64,000 nt of DNA, from contig NC_022524.1 in the NCBI RefSeq assembly GCF_000473245.1, forward strand, positions 396,501 to 460,500, read 5' to 3'. The DNA is from Bacillus infantis NRRL B-14911 (lineage in GTDB: Bacteria > Bacillota > Bacilli > Bacillales > Cytobacillaceae). The first letter of the stretch is position 1. Every line of letters begins with the position of its first letter. The translations under genes were made by a program, and so were the position numbers. The notes beneath the pieces are model-generated. The model was not told where the DNA came from and ran no database searches. It was given only the letters and a program-made list of their open reading frames with translations. Of this stretch, positions 24,634 to 32,891 are shown piece after piece.

Positions 24634-25650
24634 ATGATCAAATATCCGATTTTAAAGGAAGAGGCCGTAATTGGCGTAACAGCAACATCGTCAGGAGTGC
24701 CGGAAGAGCTCCACGGCATGATCCGCTCCGCCTGCAGCCGCATGGAGTCAAGGGGATTCCGCGTAAAGTGCGGGGACACTCTGTGGACACAGGAAAAAGC
24801 AAAGTCGGCCCCGGCGACAGTCAGAGCGGATGAATTCAATGAAATGATGGCAGACAGCGGGATAGACTTAATCATTCCTCCGTGGGGAGGGGAGCTTTTA
24901 GTAGAAATTCTGGATAAAGTGGATTTCGCCGGAATGGAAGAAAAGTGGATATTAGGCTATTCGGATACGAGTTTGCTGCTGTTGGCCGTCACTTTGATGA
25001 CCGGGATGGCGACGGCCCATGGAACCAATCTTGCCGACCTGCGCGGTGAGCAAATGGATGAAACAACAGCCAGATGGCTGGATGTTTTGAAAACAGAAGA
25101 GGGCGGATCGGTCCAACAGGAATCTTCCAGCAACTATCAGAAAGAATGGCAGCATGAGAATCCTTCACCATATGTATTTCATTTAACAGAGCCGACGAGC
25201 TGGAAATCTATATCCGGCAGTCCGGAGAGGATGGAAGGCCGGCTGCTCGGCGGATGCATTGATGTTATCAGGCATCTGATCGGCACCCCTTACGGCCGTG
25301 TCCGTGAATTTCAGCGGGAGCACCTTGGCGGGGATCCTATTGTCTGGTATTTTGAGAACTGTGAAATGACAACAACCGATCTGCGCAGGACTTTGGTTCA
25401 TATGAAGATGGCCGGCTGGTTTGAAGACTGTGCGGGAATCATGTTTGGTCGCAGCAGCGCCAACACAGCAGTTGGCGGCTATACTGCAGAGGATGTATAT
25501 AAAGAGCTTTCAGCTGAGCTTGAAGTGCCCGTTATTTATGACATCGACTGCGGCCATGTCCCTCCGCAGGTCACTTTGATCAACGGAGCATACGCGGAAA
25601 TTGAGGTCCGGGACGGGAAAGGCAACATAGTTCAGCATTTTAAAGCATAA
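24634..25650 (+). CDS. S66 peptidase (LD-carboxypeptidase/MccF-like)
   Basis: Protein of 338 residues. Nucleophile serine in ILGYSDTSLLL (about Ser110), acid in WYFENCEM and histidine in DIDCGHVPP, the S66 triad. The length and GGELLVEILDKVDF point to the MccF-like branch rather than short murein LD-carboxypeptidases. It cleaves an acidic or acyl-adenylate-linked peptide bond in known MccF enzymes; the role here may be peptidoglycan recycling or antibiotic resistance. Confidence 0.88.
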   Translation: MIKYPILKEEAVIGVTATSSGVPEELHGMIRSACSRMESRGFRVKCGDTLWTQEKAKSAPATVRADEFNEMMADSGIDLIIPPWGGELLVEILDKVDFAGMEEKWILGYSDTSLLLLAVTLMTGMATAHGTNLADLRGEQMDETTARWLDVLKTEEGGSVQQESSSNYQKEWQHENPSPYVFHLTEPTSWKSISGSPERMEGRLLGGCIDVIRHLIGTPYGRVREFQREHLGGDPIVWYFENCEMTTTDLRRTLVHMKMAGWFEDCAGIMFGRSSANTAVGGYTAEDVYKELSAELEVPVIYDIDCGHVPPQVTLINGAYAEIEVRDGKGNIVQHFKA

Positions 25651-25653
25651 GAA

Positions 25654-25682
25654 GAGGCAGGCTGCGGAGTCTGCCTTTTTAA
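25654..25682 (+). terminator. Terminator after S66 peptidase gene
   Basis: AGGCAG/CTGCCT stem with a 10-base loop and TTTTT. Confidence 0.78.
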
Positions 25683-25706
25683 TCGTGCCTTAATGAGGCA
25701 TGGCAT

Positions 25707-26018
25707 TTAAGTTTCACCATAATACTCAGCAAAATAAAGGAAGCCGAATTTCCTTACAAGATAGTTTCTTAAAAGGCCTTCAGTTGCTTTTTCAATTGGA
25801 GGATCTGTAAGTGTATAAGCCTTGCCGTTAAGCCTGGCAAATTTCTTGGAATCTGCTTTGTTATGGTAGTCATCCTCGATAATGCCTGAAGTCAAAGCAG
25901 CACCTGGATAGCCGCTTATAAAAACATGGGTCCTGAGAGCAAGGTGAGGGGTTGAATGCAGCAGCAGGAAAATGATCACTATACCGGCAAGAACCAGTTT
26001 CTCTTTTTTATATTTCAT
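25707..26018 (-). CDS. Small exported protein, unknown
   Basis: Protein of 103 residues with an N-terminal membrane segment (6-22) and a soluble part including RTHVFISGYPGAALTSGI and DDYHNKADSKKFARLNGKAYTLTDPP. No family recognised. ATG at 26018 is preceded by AAGGAG at about 9 bases, so the longer frame to 26039 is not used. Divergent from the lipoprotein gene. Confidence 0.65.
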   Translation of the reverse strand: MKYKKEKLVLAGIVIIFLLLHSTPHLALRTHVFISGYPGAALTSGIIEDDYHNKADSKKFARLNGKAYTLTDPPIEKATEGLLRNYLVRKFGFLYFAEYYGET

Positions 26019-26112
26019 GAAAGATATTCTCCTTACCATTAAGTTCTTTTAACTATTCAGTGATCCTTATGATAATCCTGCTAAAATCTAACAAAAAGGA
26101 GTGAAGCAAATT

Positions 26113-26451
26113 ATGAAACGAATAGTGCTGTTTCTCTTTCTGGCAGCCGCTGCCATTCTGGCTGCATGCGGAGCATCCGGCCAATCTTCGGGAAGTTATC
26201 AAGTCGTTATCATAGGGGGTAATGAGGATTTGAGCGGAGCATTCAGCGATTTTGCCGGCAGCGGCGGACCGGTTGGCGAGCTCCGGTATATTGCTGATCC
26301 TGAAGAGGCCCGCAAAGAATTTTCGAAGTATTCCTTTGAAGAGGTCCCGGCCATATTCATTTTTGAGACCGGGGGAAGTGAAATGAAAAAGCTTATGCTG
26401 GAAACGAACGAGGTAGAAGAGGCACAGGCGTTTTTAGAGGGGAAGGACTAA
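26113..26451 (+). CDS. Small lipoprotein
   Basis: Protein of 112 residues with a lipobox ILAAC (Cys19). The mature part (VVIIGGNEDLSGAFSDF, EVPAIFIFETGG, LETNEVEEAQAFLE) could be a small thioredoxin-like or periplasmic-type fold lacking cysteines. Function unknown. ATG at 26113 is used, 12 bases after AAGGAG. Confidence 0.75.
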   Translation: MKRIVLFLFLAAAAILAACGASGQSSGSYQVVIIGGNEDLSGAFSDFAGSGGPVGELRYIADPEEARKEFSKYSFEEVPAIFIFETGGSEMKKLMLETNEVEEAQAFLEGKD

Positions 26452-26461
26452 AAAAGAGGCA

Positions 26462-26563
26462 GTTGGTAAATTAACTGGTGAAGTTGGTAGAATAACGTAT
26501 GAAGTCGGTAGATTATGCCCTGAATCGGTAGAATAACCGTCGAATTTGGCAGATTATCAGGCC
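26462..26563. repeat. Five imperfect 21-base tandem repeats
   Basis: Units begin GTTGGTAAATTAAC, GTTGGTAGAATAAC, GTCGGTAGATTAT, TCGGTAGAATAAC and TTTGGCAGATTAT; three are 21 bases and the fourth is 20. Core GGTAGA(A/T)TA. No frame or ribosome site makes sense of it, so it is a noncoding repeat between a lipoprotein gene and a convergent DUF1272 gene. A similar core occurs at 44083 and 44145. Confidence 0.8.
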
Positions 26564-26671
26564 GATTAATAAAATGAGCTCAAAAAGGGGCAGGCTGCCG
26601 GCTCTCCCAGCGCCATATTGTCTGAAAACCGGCTTGAAGAACGCTATCCAAGCCGGCAAAAACAGCTTTCT

Positions 26672-26854
26672 TCATCCAGCAGCAGTCTTTCTTGGCCTCT
26701 TGACAAGCTCGCCGCCGCAGTTCGGGCAAATATTCTCCATCTCTTCCGTGCAATCCCGGCAAAAAGTGCATTCATATACGCATATAAAAGCTGTATCGTC
26801 CAACCTCAAAGGAGCACTGCATCTTTCACATTCTTTTCTCATTTCCAAACCCAT
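26672..26854 (-). CDS. DUF1272 zinc-ribbon protein
   Basis: Protein of 60 residues with three CxxC-type pairs (CERC, CTFCRDC, CPNC), the pattern of DUF1272 (LEMRKECERCSAPLRLDDTAFICVYECTFC). It should bind zinc. Function unknown. ATG at 26854 follows GGAGGG. Stands alone upstream of the radical SAM gene on the same strand. Confidence 0.85.
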   Translation of the reverse strand: MGLEMRKECERCSAPLRLDDTAFICVYECTFCRDCTEEMENICPNCGGELVKRPRKTAAG

Positions 26855-26962
26855 AGAAAGCCCTCCATCCGTCTATTTTCATAGCTAAGATTAGCAGAAA
26901 TTCAGGCAATCATTCAGGGTCAGATCCCAACTATTTTCCGGGGTCAGCAGCGGCTGAAAACC

Positions 26963-27784
26963 TTATTGCGGAAGGAAGCCCTCTTTGCTGATCAGAACCT
27001 TTTCCGGAGGAAATACTTCTGTAAATCGCTTATATAGTTTCCTGTATGCGGTCCGGTTGTACCATTCTTTTAGATTCAGTTCTTCGTAAAGAGAAGGGAT
27101 GCCGATCTTTTCCGTTCTTCGTCCTCCGCTTCCATCTCCCATAAAATAATCATCGATGCAGATCCGGTTTACAATGGGGAAAAGCAATTCCGGAAACCTC
27201 TCACTGCTGGGGAGCATAGGGGCAATGGCAGCCTGGACGGGTATTCCTGCTTCCTTCAGCTCCCGCAGGGCCTTCAGCCTTGCGGGGATCGGCGGGGCGG
27301 AGGGCGTAAAATGCTTTCTTATTCTCTCGCTGTCCGTTTCCACTGTCATGCTGATCCGGACCTTTTCTCCAAGCTTTTGAAACAGATCCGCATCCCTTGC
27401 TGCAAGGGGGCTTCTTGTTTGGACAAACAAGAAATCCGGCTGGTTTTCTGCCATAGCTTCAAGCAGGGAGCGGGTAATTCTCTCTGTGTGCTCAGCCGGC
27501 TGATAGGGGTCTGTGCTGGAAGACATAAAAATGGTCACAGGGCCTTTCTGTTTTGCTTTTGTTATTTCTTTATCAAGCAGTTCTGCCGCACCCTGTTTTA
27601 CGTCGACCCAGCTGCCCCATTCTTCGCTGCGGAAGATGGAGACTGGCATTTCTCTGACATAGCAGTAGGAGCAGCCAAACGCACAGCCTGTATAAGGGTT
27701 AAGTGAGTGGCTGTAGCCGGAAAGGAACCCGGTGCCTTTTGTCAAAATGGTCTTAGGTGTTTTATAAGCTATATTAGCTTTCAT
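26963..27784 (-). CDS. Radical SAM protein, SPL/Rv2578c family
   Basis: Protein of 273 residues with CAFGCSYCYV, the iron-sulfur triad in CxxxCxxC form, within NPYTGCAFGC typical of the spore-photoproduct-lyase-like Rv2578c group. FMSSSTDPYQPAE and VQTRSPLAARD are family motifs. It lacks the spore-lyase C-terminal cysteine region, so it is not a true SplB. Substrate unknown. It starts 12 bases after the 2OG oxygenase gene and is probably co-transcribed. Confidence 0.85.
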   Translation of the reverse strand: MKANIAYKTPKTILTKGTGFLSGYSHSLNPYTGCAFGCSYCYVREMPVSIFRSEEWGSWVDVKQGAAELLDKEITKAKQKGPVTIFMSSSTDPYQPAEHTERITRSLLEAMAENQPDFLFVQTRSPLAARDADLFQKLGEKVRISMTVETDSERIRKHFTPSAPPIPARLKALRELKEAGIPVQAAIAPMLPSSERFPELLFPIVNRICIDDYFMGDGSGGRRTEKIGIPSLYEELNLKEWYNRTAYRKLYKRFTEVFPPEKVLISKEGFLPQ

Positions 27785-27795
27785 TGTTATCATCC

Positions 27796-28509
27796 TTATT
27801 TTGCATTGTGGAAGATGATTCCTAATCCATACCTGGTACCGGAGGAGAGTGTACTGACACCGTGGCGGACAGTGTTCTTATAATAGCCTCTTTTCCCCTG
27901 GACCGGCCTGCTGCTCGTTGGGAAAATCAGGGCCTCACCCTGTTCGAGCGTAATCACATGCCCGCGGCTTTGCGCTCTTGGGCGCTGTTCTACGAGAAGA
28001 GACTCACCGCCGGTGTAATCCTGTCCTCTTCTGCTCAAAGTAAATAATACCTGGAAAGGAAAAAACACATCTCCGTAAAGATCCTGGTGCAGGCAGTTGT
28101 AGCCTCCCTGCTCATATTTCAGGATAAGCGGGGTTGTCCGTTCCTGTCCGTGCTGCCTGCACTCTTCCAGAAATTCCTCCAGGGTGCCGGGATAGGCAGG
28201 CTCTTTGCCAAGCAAGGCAAGCCAGCGGTTGGCAGCTTTCGCAAGCTCAGGGTAAAAAGCTGAGCGGAGCTCCTGCAAAAGAGGGGGAAGGGGATCCGCG
28301 AAGTACTTGTATTCACCTTCCCCAAAACGGTAGCGCTCCATATTGATGGTGCTTCGATAAAGGCTTTCATCCTCATACATACCGATAAGAGAATCGCATT
28401 GCGCGGGGGATAGGAGGGTGCCTAATTTTACAAATCCAGCCTCATCCAAGGATTGATGAAGCGCCTCCCAATCAAGTGTGCTTATCTTTTTGCCCATTTC
28501 GCTGTCCAT
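27796..28509 (-). CDS. 2OG-Fe(II) oxygenase family protein
   Basis: Protein of 237 residues, a 2-oxoglutarate/Fe(II) dioxygenase. Iron ligands: HQD in CLHQDLYGDVFF and histidine in KNTVRHGVS; the 2OG-binding arginine is likely in GTRYGLGIIFH. The start LDEAGFVKLGTLLSPAQCDSLIG and length resemble the PF09859-type oxygenases. Substrate could be a nucleic acid base or protein side chain. ATG at 28509 follows AAAGGAGG. First gene of a pair with the radical SAM enzyme. Confidence 0.85.
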   Translation of the reverse strand: MDSEMGKKISTLDWEALHQSLDEAGFVKLGTLLSPAQCDSLIGMYEDESLYRSTINMERYRFGEGEYKYFADPLPPLLQELRSAFYPELAKAANRWLALLGKEPAYPGTLEEFLEECRQHGQERTTPLILKYEQGGYNCLHQDLYGDVFFPFQVLFTLSRRGQDYTGGESLLVEQRPRAQSRGHVITLEQGEALIFPTSSRPVQGKRGYYKNTVRHGVSTLSSGTRYGLGIIFHNAK

Positions 28510-28626
28510 GCTGCGGCCTCCTTTATTTCTAATGATATGTTCTATTATTAGCAAAGTCTTGTATTAAGAATGAGTTATATAGTGGTAAATAAAGGATATT
28601 TGAACTGATATTTAGGAAGGAGTAGT

Positions 28627-28713
28627 ATGATGATTGTGCTTGCCGCTGTTACCGCACTATTTTCCATTGAGCTTAATCTGCGGAAGACAGTGAAACAAAA
28701 TCTAAGGATATGA
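28627..28713 (+). CDS. 28-residue hydrophobic microprotein
   Basis: Short frame: a hydrophobic stretch MIVLAAVTALFSIELNL followed by RKTVKQNLRI. GGAAGGAG lies 4-10 bases before the ATG. A membrane-inserted helix with a basic tail is typical of bacterial microproteins. Evidence is the ribosome site and composition only; the gap between ldh and the oxygenase gene leaves no other use for it. Confidence 0.5.
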   Translation: MMIVLAAVTALFSIELNLRKTVKQNLRI

Positions 28714-28748
28714 AGAAAGGAGAAGAGTAGATTGATATCTAAAACAAA

Positions 28749-28776
28749 AAGAAGCCGGCATCGGTCAGCCGGCTCC
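28749..28776 (-). terminator. Terminator of ldh
   Basis: AGCCGGC-based stem (28752-28774) with T-run on the minus strand, 10 bases after the ldh stop. Confidence 0.82.
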
Positions 28777-28784
28777 TATCTGAA

Positions 28785-29747
<963 letters not shown>

Positions 29748-29805
29748 TCAATTGTAAGAGTTATATGTCTGCTATTCCCGCGAGGCGGTTAACTAAGATA
29801 CTTTT

Positions 29806-29811
29806 ATTATA
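29806..29811 (-). promoter_or_regulatory. ldh -10 box
   Basis: TATAAT on the minus strand (29806-29811), 9 bases downstream of the nearer Rex-type site; the -35 region falls in that site. Confidence 0.6.
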
Positions 29812-29819
29812 TAGTAAAA

Positions 29820-29837
29820 ATGTGAAATGATTCACAA
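29820..29837. promoter_or_regulatory. Rex-type operator 1 before ldh
   Basis: ATGTGAAATGATTCACAA matches the Rex consensus TTGTGAAATATTTCACAA with 15 of 18 positions. It overlaps the ldh -35 region. Confidence 0.75.
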
Positions 29838-29851
29838 ACTCTATGGCTATT

Positions 29852-29869
29852 TTGTGAAATGTTTCACAA
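29852..29869. promoter_or_regulatory. Rex-type operator 2 before ldh
   Basis: TTGTGAAATGTTTCACAA matches the Rex consensus at 17 of 18 positions and is a near-perfect palindrome. Centre is 32 bases (about three helix turns) from site 1. Confidence 0.82.
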
Positions 29870-29883
29870 GTTCTCTGCGGAAT

Positions 29884-29910
29884 AACGGTTATGATCCTGT
29901 CATAACCGTT
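29884..29910. other. Perfect 11-bp hairpin without T-run
   Basis: AACGGTTATGA and TCATAACCGTT are perfectly complementary with loop TCCTG. It follows the stop of the next minus-strand gene by 20 bases. It could be a terminator lacking a U-tail or an RNA-protecting stem. Confidence 0.6.
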
Positions 29911-29929
29911 AAAGCAGCTTCAGAGCCTT

Positions 29930-30256
29930 TTATTCAGCACTTTCCAGCCTTTTTCTGAAATCTGAGGGGGAGAGGAGGGTGTGATCTGTATTTTCCTTCA
30001 ATCCTTCCAGGAAACCAAGGTCGGCTTCGTAAAGATCCTCTTCATCGTATTTATTGCTGTAGTAAAGCTGTTCAGAGCCAGTTTGGAGAAGGAGACTAAG
30101 CTCCAGACCCATCGCGGAGCCGCTGGGACTGTCTTCGTCCCCGAGAACAGCACCAGGACGAGAGGATTCCTCCTGGCTGATGTATAAACGGGAACCAGCC
30201 GCATTTTCCGCCCTCTTCACCAATTCGGGAAGCGTCCCTATCTTTTTCAATGTCAT
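29930..30256 (-). CDS. Conserved-looking small acidic protein, unknown
   Basis: Protein of 108 residues, soluble, with LKKIGTLPELVKRAENAAG at the start and an acidic centre (YDEEDLYEADLGFLEGLKEN). No signal or membrane segment. No family recognised. AGGTGATG before the ATG. Lies between ldh and a SigB-type gene of opposite direction. Confidence 0.65.
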   Translation of the reverse strand: MTLKKIGTLPELVKRAENAAGSRLYISQEESSRPGAVLGDEDSPSGSAMGLELSLLLQTGSEQLYYSNKYDEEDLYEADLGFLEGLKENTDHTLLSPSDFRKRLESAE

Positions 30257-30311
30257 TCTTCATCACCTCTGTTCTTTGTTTACCTAATTAGAGGGGGCCT
30301 CTAAACTTTCC

Positions 30312-30336
30312 GTTTGCAGGAATGTCCGGAGGGTAA
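30312..30336 (+). promoter_or_regulatory. SigB-type promoter of the 50-residue protein gene
   Basis: GTTTGC (30312-30317), 13-base spacer, GGGTAA (30331-30336). This fits the Bacillus SigB consensus GTTTAA-N12-15-GGGTAT well, about 38 bases before the start codon. Confidence 0.7.
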
Positions 30337-30374
30337 AAGAATAATGAATATAAATTGGAAAGGAGAATGCTAAA

Positions 30375-30527
30375 ATGGCAGACAAAAAACCACCATACAA
30401 AGGGTTCAACACAGAGCAGAACAACGGGCTCTCCGATACCCAGGAAGTGAACTACAGCAGTGATTTCAAGAAAGCCTATAAAGCTGAAAAGAAACAAGAC
30501 TCCGATTCCAGCGAAAAAAGTGAATGA
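30375..30527 (+). CDS. 50-residue hydrophilic stress protein (putative)
   Basis: Highly charged protein without a hydrophobic core: ADKKPPYKGFNTEQNNG, then NYSSDFKKAYKAEKK and an acidic tail DSDSSEKSE. Probably disordered. AAGGAG precedes the ATG, a SigB-type promoter lies upstream and a terminator follows directly, so it is a complete small transcription unit. Family not recognised; the general-stress expression pattern is inferred from the promoter. Confidence 0.75.
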   Translation: MADKKPPYKGFNTEQNNGLSDTQEVNYSSDFKKAYKAEKKQDSDSSEKSE

Positions 30528-30535
30528 TGGAAAGG

Positions 30536-30566
30536 AAGCCCTGCCGCAAGACGGCGGGGCTTTTTG
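30536..30566 (+). terminator. Terminator of the 50-residue protein gene
   Basis: AAGCCCTGCCG/CGGCGGGGCTT stem with loop CAAGA, then TTT. Confidence 0.88.
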
Positions 30567-30604
30567 CATCTTATAAGATAAGAAAGTATATCTTTTCTAC
30601 TTTG

Positions 30605-30785
30605 TCTTCTGTCTAGCAGCTGCGCCTACCCCCTCGAGGTCACAAGCCAATCCTCCCAAAAAGGCAAAGAACGCCTTTCCTGGAGTGAGGTCCCCCGGAT
30701 GGGGGTCATGCAGACGTTGCCACAGGACGTGGCGTTCTTAGTCTGCGTGACCAAGGCGCTTGCGCTTTTCTTTGTAAAAAGGCCG
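30605..30785. repeat. Structured intergenic repeat element
   Basis: Noncoding stretch with nested dyads: outer GTCATGCAGAC/GTCTGCGTGAC (30695 to 30750 region), inner CGTTGCCAC/GTGGCG, plus a smaller hairpin AAAGGCAAAGAACGCCTTT (30660-30678). Similar GC-rich blocks with AGTCTG..GTGACCAAGGCGC occur as dispersed intergenic repeats in Bacillaceae, from memory of the family. No frame here is a credible gene. Confidence 0.6.
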
Positions 30786-30857
30786 TCTGCAGGAAGGAGA
30801 TCAGCCGCTGCTATAGAAATGTACACTAAGTAAAATAGAAACTTAAGGAGGGAAATG

Positions 30858-31280
30858 ATGTACGAGCAGAAGACGAGGGAAAATGATAAAAGTGTAGAAG
30901 AATTCATTGAAAATGTAGACAGCCCGAAGAAACGGCAGGATGCATACAGACTGATTGAAATTTTTGAAGATACAAGCAGATACAAGGCGAAGATGTGGGG
31001 AGAGAGCATTATCGGATTTGGATCTTATCATTATAAATATAAGACCGGGCATGAAGGAGACGCACCGCTTGTCGGCTTTTCCCCGAGGAAGGCAAAGATC
31101 AGCCTCTATTTTGCCACAGGAGACACTCAAAGGGGAGAACTGCTTGAAAGATTCGGCAAGCATACAGCCGGCAAGGCCTGTGTGTACATCAATAAGCTGG
31201 CAGATGTGGATGAAGAGGTATTAAGGGAGCTGATTCTCCAATCGATCCGATTTCTAAGGAATACATATCCGGAATCCTAG
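30858..31280 (+). CDS. DUF1801-domain protein
   Basis: Protein of 140 residues. ARMWGESIIGFG-like KAKMWGESIIGFGSYHYKY and APLVGFSPRKAKISLYF are the hallmark of DUF1801 (YdhG/YjhX-type, SCP2-like fold). Function unknown, thought to bind a small hydrophobic molecule. ATG at 30858 is 8 bases after AAGGAGGG; ATG at 30855 is an alternative. The GNAT gene follows 18 bases later. Confidence 0.87.
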   Translation: MYEQKTRENDKSVEEFIENVDSPKKRQDAYRLIEIFEDTSRYKAKMWGESIIGFGSYHYKYKTGHEGDAPLVGFSPRKAKISLYFATGDTQRGELLERFGKHTAGKACVYINKLADVDEEVLRELILQSIRFLRNTYPES

Positions 31281-31298
31281 GGGGCGGGAGGGGCAAGA

Positions 31299-31817
31299 AT
31301 GAAGATCAGGAGAGCGAAGGACCAGGATGCAGAAGGAATCGCCAAAGTCCATGTGGAAACATGGAGGACTGCTTATAGGGGCATTATTAATGATGAATAT
31401 CTAGCAGCTCTTTCCGTGGAAAAAAGGACCGAACTGTGGCACAGGAATATCGCGATACCCGGAAATATTGTACTTGTGGCAGAGGAAAATGGCGGGATAG
31501 TTGGTTTTGCAGACGGAAGCCAAGAGGAAACAGGCGAGTATGGCGGTTTCAAGGGGAATGTCACCTGTCTATATGTGCTGGAAGAGCATCAGGGAACTGG
31601 CCTTGGAAAGGCACTCCTGCAAGAGCTTTTTCAAGCATTTCAAAAAGAGGGGATTCGTTCTGCTATCGTAAAGGTGCTGAAAGAAAATGATGCCTGCAGC
31701 TTTTATGAACACACGGGTGCAAGACTGCTGAAGGATGCTATCCCAATAAAAATCGGCAGCGGCCGGGAGCTCGAGCTCTGTGTGTATGGATGGAAGGATT
31801 TTAACGCTGCATTTTAG
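31299..31817 (+). CDS. GNAT-family N-acetyltransferase
   Basis: Protein of 172 residues. Begins IRRAKDQDAEGIAKVHVETWRTAYRG, typical of the RimI-like Bacillus GNATs; motif A is VTCLYVLEEHQGTGLGKALLQELF and the end DACSFYEHTGARLL. Acceptor unknown. Likely co-transcribed with the DUF1801 gene and the small membrane protein gene that starts 34 bases after it. Confidence 0.88.
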   Translation: MKIRRAKDQDAEGIAKVHVETWRTAYRGIINDEYLAALSVEKRTELWHRNIAIPGNIVLVAEENGGIVGFADGSQEETGEYGGFKGNVTCLYVLEEHQGTGLGKALLQELFQAFQKEGIRSAIVKVLKENDACSFYEHTGARLLKDAIPIKIGSGRELELCVYGWKDFNAAF

Positions 31818-31851
31818 CAGCCAGAAAATCAAGAATAGGAGAGATGAAGCG

Positions 31852-32106
31852 ATGAAGCTGGCAGTAAAGGCATGTATCCTTTCAGCATCATGCCATCTAA
31901 TATATGCGGCTTATTCTATGGTGAATGGCTATATACAAACCAAAAACTATGAACCTGATATGGACAGGGCCTGGCATGAAGCTGCCTCAGCACCGGCCTT
32001 GGTTTCATTTGGACCGGCACCGTCCCCCTGGATATTACCTCTGACTTTTATAGCAGGTGCGCTCCTGTTTGGAGCAGTGCTGTCGTGGAAAAAAAGTGCC
32101 CGGTGA
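31852..32106 (+). CDS. Small two-helix membrane protein
   Basis: Protein of 84 residues with a hydrophobic N-terminal segment (3-22) and a C-terminal one (61-78), joined by a polar loop. Either a signal plus anchor or two membrane passes. No family recognised. TAGGAGAG precedes the ATG; the upstream in-frame start at 31780 lies inside the GNAT gene. Confidence 0.65.
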   Translation: MKLAVKACILSASCHLIYAAYSMVNGYIQTKNYEPDMDRAWHEAASAPALVSFGPAPSPWILPLTFIAGALLFGAVLSWKKSAR

Positions 32107-32114
32107 CAGGAGCC

Positions 32115-32158
32115 GTAAAAAATCCTCCAGCATTATGCCCCGCTGGAGGATTCCTTTT
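32115..32158. terminator. Bidirectional terminator
   Basis: AATCCTCCAGC/GCTGGAGGATT perfect 11-bp stem with T-runs on both sides, between convergent genes; the minus-strand gene stops inside it. Confidence 0.87.
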
Positions 32159-32780
32159 TACTCTCATATTCACTTGAACTGGTTCTTTCTATACCTATAT
32201 TTCCAAGCAGGTTTTCTATTGCTGTTAAGTGCTTTTTATCCGGCACAGCAATGAGGCCTGGCTGAAACAAACGATTCTTCACCTTGAGTTTTAATTGATA
32301 GCCATTGTCTGCGCGGGAGTCCAGCCCGTAAAGAGGATGCCAGCGGACAATTTTCTCTGTTTCAAAAGAGCGGATTTCGGTCTGGCTGTAAAACCTTCCG
32401 TGCAGAATCATGCCGTCCTTCATGATAAATAGATTCTGCGGCTGGCGGATGAAGCTTGCAATGGCAAAGAATATATAAGCCGCATTCAAGAAGGCGGGGT
32501 CAAACCAATCGGTTAAAAGCAGGAGCAGGAGGAAGCCGGCCATGAGGAAAAAAGCACATACGGTTCCCCATTTTATATACTGATAGGATCTAGTATTTTT
32601 CGTGATCGGCTGCATTTCCTTCCATTCGCCTGGCAGCAGGATGCCTGAATATTCTTCCTGTGTGCGTGGGAATAAAGCTTGTCCCGACAAATCGGCCGCT
32701 TTTTTTATACGGAGCCGGAGCTGCAGCAGGTAGTAGCATCCGATAAGGAACATCATAATAAAAAACAGGTCAAGCCACAT
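32133..32780 (-). CDS. Membrane protein with C-terminal PH-like domain, unknown
   Basis: Protein of 215 residues. Membrane segments near 3-22, 72-92 and 98-113, then a soluble C-terminal part (LFIMKDGMILHGRFYSQTEIRSFETEKIVRW) that looks like a bacterial PH domain strand pattern. No family named. ATG at 32780 follows AAGGGCGG. Divergent from the Clp_N-GNAT gene. Confidence 0.65.
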   Translation of the reverse strand: MWLDLFFIMMFLIGCYYLLQLRLRIKKAADLSGQALFPRTQEEYSGILLPGEWKEMQPITKNTRSYQYIKWGTVCAFFLMAGFLLLLLLTDWFDPAFLNAAYIFFAIASFIRQPQNLFIMKDGMILHGRFYSQTEIRSFETEKIVRWHPLYGLDSRADNGYQLKLKVKNRLFQPGLIAVPDKKHLTAIENLLGNIGIERTSSSEYESKKESSSGA

Positions 32781-32891
32781 CGTTTTCCGCCCTTTCATTG
32801 TCTAAAATTTTTGCCCCTTGCCCTCCTAATTAATACGGAGAAGATGGAAAAAGGTTCTCTATTTTTAAAAATCAGAAGGAGGCTAAGAAAA

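Noticed and set aside
26462-26563. Tandem repeats as a CRISPR array
   Set aside because: Units are contiguous 21-mers without unique spacers, and no cas genes are present.
30288-30569. 93-codon minus-strand frame over the 50-residue gene
   Set aside because: It is the complement of a better-supported small gene with its own promoter, ribosome site and terminator.
30626-31009. Minus-strand frame over the structured repeat and DUF1801
   Set aside because: Antisense shadow of a clear gene and a noncoding repeat.
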